NCBI GenBank assembly: GCA_030159075.1
Contig: BROG01000446.1
Coordinates: forward strand, 52,501-116,500
Length of the DNA stretch: 64,000 bases
Reading direction: 5' to 3'
From: Atrina japonica
Lineage: Eukaryota > Mollusca > Bivalvia > Pterioida > Pinnidae
Shown: piece by piece, positions 56,705 through 64,000 of the stretch
Layout: every line of letters begins with the position of its first letter
How positions within the stretch are numbered: the stretch's first letter is position 1
Position numbers and translations under genes: made by a program
The notes under the pieces: model-generated
Told to the model about the DNA's origin: nothing
Databases searched by the model: none
Seen by the model: the letters and a program-made list of their open reading frames with translations, nothing else

Positions 56705-59700
56705 GGTTCGAGTCCTATTGGAACCGAAGTCGATTTTGTGAGGAAGATTATCATTTTATTTGCGGAAAATAGTTGTTTCCAGGGTACATTGCCACGAGTT
56801 CTTTTCATTCAGCATTAAAACCTGGTAGGGAAAATTTAAGGTGTGTCCTGAAACATCTTATACAACGAAAATAATCAAAAGGTTTTTCTTTCCGTTACAC
56901 AATCAGTTTATATCATTTCCATGCCTTCTGACGTGGAACTTTCCCCTAAGCCTGACCTGTACATATGTCACTTATCACAGTCTATATCATATATAATTTT
57001 GTCACTAATCAGTTTCGTGTGTTAAAACACACAAACAACCTTGATTTCAAATGCTACGTCAATTATGAAACTTTATGTATATTCATAAATTATGAAGTCG
57101 TTTAGGGGTACTGTACCAAGTTATCTCTGGTTAATCACCTGTTGATGAATTTACACCAACGAAGACCTACCTGTAATCCGGCTGTAACACCTCTTTACTT
57201 TTTCTTACTATATCGTTTCCCCTGCCGGTTTGCTTCTGTACAATTCCACATGAAAGAAAATGTAGGATATGTAATTTAGATATTGGAGATGAAATGCATT
57301 ATAATTATTTTTTTTTGTAAACGAAGGAAGGATTGTAGATCCTAATTTGAAGATTACGAATTCCACATTAGACCAAATGTTTTAAAATTGTATTTTATAT
57401 TTGCAACAGAAGTCACACTAATAAAATTGTGAAAATTCATACAAATTATTAACGAGAGAGCCAATCCTCCAGATTAAACAGTTTACTAATATCAAGGTTT
57501 TTCTTTTTCCGTATTTACAAGTACATTTAAATGCGCTTACACATGCGATACAATATTGTAACTATAATTCTTTTAACTTTGTATATTGTCCATGTAGTGA
57601 AATGCCACAAATGAGAAAATAAAATCTTGTAATATTGTACAAAGAATCAGATTAGAACACACTAATGATCAGTAAGAGACCTAAACCAAACAAACAGAAA
57701 AATTTTATAAAATTTCATATTTCATAAATTTATTTAAATATTGTTTATTTAAAATAATAATTGTTTATTATGATTTTTTAATTAGTACATGTATTAGGAT
57801 AAATCAATCTGTCATGTTAAGCATCTCCATCAATGAGTAAGGCTATTAAGTCTGACTTAGATAAATACAAGACGTGTTTGCATCTTGATTGATTTGAGGG
57901 TTGCACACTTTAATCTATTCTGTTTTAATTTTTTTTTAAATATCTGTCCTCTAGTTAGCGCGGGTTCGAATCCTATTGGAACCGAAACTGATTTTGTGAG
58001 GAAGATTATCATTTTATTTGCGGAAAACAGTTGTTTCCTGGGTACATTGCCACGAGTTCTTTTCCCTCAGCATTAAAACCTGGTAGGGAAAATTTAAGGT
58101 GTGTCCTGAAACATCTTAGACAACGAAAATAATCAAAAGGTTTTTCTTTCCGTTACACAATCAGTTTATATCATTTCCATGCCTTCTGACGTGGAACTTT
58201 CCCCTAAGCCTGACCTGTACATATGTCACTTATCACAGTCTATATCATATATGATTTTGTCACTAATCAGTTTCGTGTGTTAAAACACACAAATAACCTT
58301 GATTTCAAATGCTACGTCAATTATGAAACTTTATGTGTATTCATAAATTATGAAATCGTTTAGGGGTACGGTACCAAGTTATCTCTGGTTAATCACCTGT
58401 TGATGAATTTACACCAACGAAGACCTACCTGTAATCCGGCTGTAAACACTCTTTACTTTTTTCTTACTATATCGTTTCCCCTGCCGGTTTGCTTCTGTAC
58501 AATTCCACATGAAAGAAAATGTAGGATATGTAATTTAGATATTGGAGATGAAATGCATTATAATTATTTTTATTTGTAAAGGACGATTGTAGGTCCAAAT
58601 TTGAAGATTACGAATTCCACATTAGACCAAATGTTTTAAAATTGTATTCTATATTTGCAACAGAAGTCACACTAATGAAATTGTGAAAATTCATACAAAC
58701 TATTAACGAGAGAGCCAATCCTCCAGATTAAACAGTTTACTAATATCAAGGTTTTTCTTTTTCCGTATTTACAAGCACATTTAAATGCGCTTACACATGC
58801 GATACAATATTGTAACTATAATTCTTTTAACTTTGTATATTGTCCATGTAGTGAAATGCGACAAATGAGAAAATAAAATCTTGTAATCTTGTACAAAGAA
58901 TCAGATTAGAACACACTAATGATCAGGAAGAAACCTAAACCAAACAAACTGAAAATTTTTAGAAAATTTCATATTTCATAAACTTGTTTATTATGATTTT
59001 TTAATTAGTACATGTATTATGATAAATCAATCTGTCATGTTAAGCATCTCCATCAATAAGTAAGGCTATTAAGTCTGATTTAGATCAATATAAGACGTGT
59101 TTGCATCTTGATTGATCTGAGGGTTGCACACTTTAATCTATTCTGTTTTAATTTATTTTTAAATACCTGTCGTCTACTTAGAGCGGGTTCGAGTCCTATT
59201 GGAACCGAAGTCGATTTTGTGAGGAAGATTATCATTTTATTTGCGGAAAACAGTTGTTTCCAGGGTACATTGCCACGAGTTCTTTTCATTCAGCATTAAA
59301 ACCTGGTAGGGTAAAATTTAAGGTGTGTCCTGAAACATCTTATACAACGAAAATAATCAAAAGTTTTTCTTTCCGTTACACAATCAGTTTTAATATCATT
59401 TCCATGCCTTCTGACGTGGAACTTTCCCCTAAGCCTGACCTGTACATAGGTCACTTATCACAGTCTATATCATATATAATTTTGTCACTAATCAGTTTCG
59501 TGTGTTAAAACACACAAATAACCTTGATTTCAAATGCTACGTCAATTATGAAACTTTATGTGTATTCATAAATTATAAAGTCGTTTAGGGGTACTGTACC
59601 AAGTTATCTCTGGTTAATCACCTGTTGATGAATTTACACCAACGAAGACCTACCTGTAATCCGGCTGTAACACCTCTTTACTTTTTCTTACTATATCGTT

Positions 59701-62700
59701 TCCCTGCCGGTTTGCTTCTGTACAATTCCACATGAAAGAAAATGTAGGATATGTAATTTAGATATTGGAGATGAAATGCATTATAATTATTTTTATTTGT
59801 AAAGGACGATTGTAGATCCAAATTTGAAGATTACGAATTCCACATTAGACCAAATGTTTTAAAATTGTATTCTATATTTGCAACAGAAGTCACACTAATG
59901 AAATTGTGAAAATTCATACAAATTATTAACGAGAGAGCCAATCCTCCAGATTAAACAGTTTACTAAAATCAAGGTTTTTACAAGTACATTTAAATGCGCT
60001 TACACATGCGATACAATATTGTAACTATAATTCTTTTAACTTTGTATATTGTCCATGTAGTGAAATGCCACAAATGAGAAAATAAAATCTTGTAATCTTG
60101 TACAAAGAATCAGATTAGAACACACTAATGATCAGGAAGAGACCTAAACCAAACAAACTGGAAAATTTTATAAAATTTCATATTTCATAAACTTATTTAA
60201 ATATTGTTTTTTAAAATAATAATTGTTTATTATGATTTTTTAATTAGTACATGTATTATGATAAATCAATCCGTCATGTTAAGCATCTTCATCAATGAGT
60301 AAGGCTATTAAGTCTGACTTAGATAAATGCAAGACGTGCTGCATCTTGATTGATTTGAGGGTTGCACACATTAATCTATTCTGTTTTAATTTATTTTTAA
60401 ATACCTGTCGTCTACTTAGAGCAAGTTCGAGTCCTATTGGAACCGAAGCTGATTTTGTGAGGAAGATTATCATTTTATTTGCGGAAAACAGTTGTTTCCT
60501 GGGTACATTACCGCGAGTTCTTTCCCTTCAGCATTAAAAACCTGGGCAGGGAAAAATTTAAGGTGTGTCCTGAAACATCTTATACAACGAAAATAATCAA
60601 AAGATTTTTCTTTCCGTTACACAATCAGTTTATATCATTTCCATGCCTTCTGACGTGGAACTTTCCCCTAAGCCTGACCTGTACATATGTCACTTATCAC
60701 AGTCTATATCATATATGATTTTGTTACTAATCAGTTTCGTGTGTTAAAACACACAAATAACCTTGATTTCAAATGCTACGTCAATTATGAAACTTTATGT
60801 GTATTCATAAATTATGAAGTCGTTTAGGGGTACTGTACCAAGTTATCTCTGGTTAATCACCTGTTGATGAATTTACACCAACGAAGACCTACCTGTAATC
60901 CGGCTGTAACACCTCTTTACTTTTTCTTACTATATCGTTTCCCCTGCCGGTTTGCTTCTGTACAATTCCACATGAAAGAAAATGTAGGATATGTAATTTA
61001 GATATTGGAGATGAAATGCATTATAATTATTTTTATTTGTAAAGGACGATTGTAGATCCAAATTTGAAGATTACGAATTCCACATTAGACCAAATGTTTT
61101 AAAATTGTATTCTATATTTGCAACAGAAGTCACACTAATGAAATTGTGAAAATTCATACAAATTATTAACGAGAGAGCCAATCCTCCAGATTAAACAGTT
61201 GACTAATATCAAGGTTTTTCTGTTTCCGTATTTACAAGTACATTTAAATGCGCTTACACATGCGATACAATATTGTAACTATAATTCTTTTAACTTTGTA
61301 TATTGTCCATGTAGTGAAATGCCACAAATGAGAAATAAAAATCTTGTAATCTTGTACAAAGAATCAGATTAGAACACACTAATGATCAGGAAGAGACCTA
61401 AACCAAACAAACTGAAAGATTTTATAAAATTTCATATTTCATAAACTTATTTAAATATTGTTTATCTAAAATAATAATTGTTTAATATGATTTTTTAATT
61501 AGTACATGTATTATGATAAATCAATCTGTCATGTTAAGCATCTCCATCAATGAGTAAGGCTATTAAGTCTGACTTAGATAAATACAAGACGTGTTTGCAT
61601 CTTGATCGATTTGAGGGTTGCACACTTTAATCTATTCTGTTTTAATTTATTTTTAAATATCTGTCCTCTAGATAGCGCGGGTTCGAATCCTATTGGAACC
61701 GAAACTGATGTTGTGAGGAAGATTATCATTTTATTTGCGGAAAACAGTTGTTTCCTGGGTACATTGCCACGAGTTCTTTTCATTCAGCATTAAAATCTGG
61801 CAGGGAAAATTTAAGGTATGTCCTGAAACATCTTATACAACGAAAATAATCAAAAGGTTTTTCTTTCCGTTACACAATCAGTTTATATCATTTCCATGCC
61901 TTCTGACGTGGAACTTTCCCCTAAGCCTGACCTGTACATATGTCACTTATCACAGTCTAGATCATATATGATTTTGTCACTAATCAGTTTCGTGTATTAA
62001 AACACACAAATAACCTTGATTTCAAATGCTACGTCAATTATGAAACTTTATGTGTATTCATAAATTATGAAATCGTTTAGGGGTACTGTACCAAGTTATC
62101 TCTGGTTAATCACCTGTTGATGAATTTACACCAACGAAGACCTACCTGTAATCCGGCTGTAACACCTCTTTACTTTTTCTTACTATATCGTTTCCCCTGC
62201 CGGTTTGCTTCTGTACAATTCCACATGAAAGAAAATGTAGGATATGTAATTTAGATATTGGAGATGAAATGCATTATAATTATTTTTATTTGTAAAGGAC
62301 GATTGTAGGTCCAAATTTGAAGATTACGAATTCCACATTAGACCAAATGTTTTAAAATTGTATTCTATATTTGCAAAACAGAAGTCACACTAATGAAATT
62401 GTGAAAATTCATACAAATTATTAACGAGAGAGCCAATCCTCCAGATTAAACAGTTGACTAATATCAAGGTTTTTCTGTTTCCGTATTTACAAGTACATTT
62501 AAATGCGCTTACACATGCGATACAATATTGTAACTATAATTCTTTTAACTTTGTATATTGTCATGTAGTGAAATGCCACAAATGAGAAAATAAAATCTTG
62601 TAATCTTGTACAAAGAATCAGATTAGAACACACTAATGATCAGGAAGAGACCTAAACCAAACAAACTGGAAAATTTTATAAAATTTCATATTTCATAAAT

Positions 62701-64000
62701 TTATTTAAATATTGTTTATTTAAAATAATAATTGTTTATTATGATTTTTTAATTAGTACATGTATTAGGATAAATCAATCTGTCATGTTAAGCATCTCCA
62801 TCAATGAGTAAGGCTATTAAGTCAGACTTAGATAAATACAAGACGTATTTGCATCTTGATTGATTTGAGGGTTGCACACTTTAATCTATTCTGTTTTAAT
62901 TTATTTTTAAGTATCTGTCCTCTAGTTAGCGCGGGTTCGAATCCTATTGGAACCGAAACTGATGTTGTGAGGAAGATTATCATTTTATTTGCGGAAAACA
63001 GTTGTTTCCAGGGTACATTGCAACGAGTTCTTTTCCCTCAGCATTGAAACCTGGTAGGGAAAAATTTAAGGTGTGTCCTGAAACATCTTAGACAACGAAA
63101 TAATAATCAAAAGGTTTTTCTTTCCGTTACACAATCAGTTTATATCATTTCCATGCCTTCTGACGTGGAACTTTCCCCTAAGCCTGACCTGTACATATGT
63201 CACTTATCACAGTCTAGATCATATATGATTTTGTCACTAATCAGTTTCGTGTGTTAAAACACACAAATAACCTTGATTTCAAATGCTACGTCAATTATGA
63301 AACTTTATGTTTATTCATAAATTATGAAATCGTTTAGGGGTACTGTACCAAGTTATCTCTGGTTAATCACCTGTTGATGAATTTACACCAACGAAGACCT
63401 ACCTGTAATCCGGCTGTAACACCTCTTTACTTTTTCTTACTTTATCGTTTCCCCTGCCGGTTTGCTTCTGTACAATTCCACATGAAAGAAAATGTAGGAT
63501 ATGTAATTTAGATATTGGAGATGAAATGCATTATAATTATTTTTATTTGTAAAGGACGATTGTAGGTCCAAATTTGAAGATTACGAATTCCACATTAGAC
63601 CAAATGTTTTAAAATTGTATTCTATATTTGCAAAAACAGAAGTCACACTAATGAAATTGTGAAAATTCATACAAATTATTAACGAGAGAGCCAATCCTCC
63701 AGATTAAACAGTTTACTAATATCAAGGTTTTTCTTTTTCCGTATTTACAAGTACATTTAAATGCGCTTACACATGCGATACAATATTGTAACTATAATTC
63801 TTTTAACTTTGTATATTGTCCATGTAGTGAAATGCGACAAATGAGAAAATAAAATCTTGTAATCTTGTACAAAGAATCAGATTAGAACACACTAATGATC
63901 AGGAAGAGACCTAAACCAAACAAACTGAAAATTTTATAAAATTTCATAAAAAATTCATATTATTGTTTATAAAATAATGTTGTTTATTATGATTTTTTAA
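56705..64000 (+). repeat. Tandem array of about 1.25-kb SINE-containing units
   Basis: Using GGTTCGA(G/A)TCCTATTGGAACC as landmark, units start at 56705, 57963, 59186, 60424, 61680 and 62934. The spacings are 1258, 1223, 1238, 1256 and 1254 bp, and the last unit runs off the window. Units look very similar by eye. Each begins with a segment homologous to SINE family S3 (B-box-like word, TTTTGTGAGGAAGATTATCA, TTTGCGGAAAA, GGGTACATTGCCACGAG, TTCAGCATTAAAACCTGG). About 1 kb of unrelated AT-rich sequence follows. A deletion of about 36 bp between TGTTTA words (near 58985) shortens one unit. The 63-codon frames seen in each unit are by-products of conservation. It is a satellite-like array; orientation is given by the SINE segment. 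Confidence 0.9.

Noticed and set aside
56627..63047. Recurrent 63-codon frames, one in each satellite unit and partly open on both strands
   Set aside because: They recur because the units are nearly identical, overlap the SINE-derived segment, and show no codon-level constraint I can see.

Overview
The window looks like metazoan, probably molluscan (bivalve or gastropod), intergenic DNA. It is roughly two-thirds A+T by eye and has no bacterial gene organisation. It is rich in (TA)n, (CT)n and (CA)n microsatellites, carries several tRNA-headed SINE families of a type I associate with molluscs, and holds many decayed Penelope-like retroelement (PLE) copies. The host assignment is inference from repeat content, not from a marker gene.

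Layout. 1-6.8 kb: one SINE, one plausible host gene (2416-2907, a 163-residue PH-like protein), microsatellites, a hammerhead-ribozyme-like repeat at about 5.2 kb and a degenerate tandem repeat at 5.9-6.4 kb. 6.8-31.6 kb: PLE territory, with long broken copies at 6.8-7.7 (minus), 8.4-10.9 (plus), 13.0-15.0 (minus), 21.3-22.8 (plus), 26.9-28.5 (minus) and 29.3-30.1 kb (minus), plus short copies keeping only the 3' end. 32-46 kb: SINEs, a large palindrome beside (TA)n, a TA-flanked MITE, more hammerhead-like repeats and small PLE 3' ends. 47.7-52.0 kb: two foldback elements of about 1.0 and 1.1 kb whose arms are arrays of short self-complementary words. 53-53.4 kb: a 30-bp minisatellite. 55.5 kb to the window end: a tandem array of about 1.25-kb units, each carrying a SINE-derived segment with a tRNA B-box-like word.

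How the parts relate. Six or more PLE copies share one reverse transcriptase type (motifs TLYTTIPH, PMGTNCAP, YIDD) followed closely by a conserved 3' untranslated block ending in ACTTTGGTATCTGAGA. The hammerhead-like repeats end in a similar ACTTTGGTATTGTA, and in one copy (about 50.07 kb) a hammerhead half lies directly upstream of the PLE 3' block. This suggests a PLE plus a ribozyme-bearing partner using the same 3' terminus. No PLE copy here is intact. The most unusual structures are the two foldback elements: their sequences are unrelated but their architecture is the same, and each is flanked by a plausible target-site duplication.
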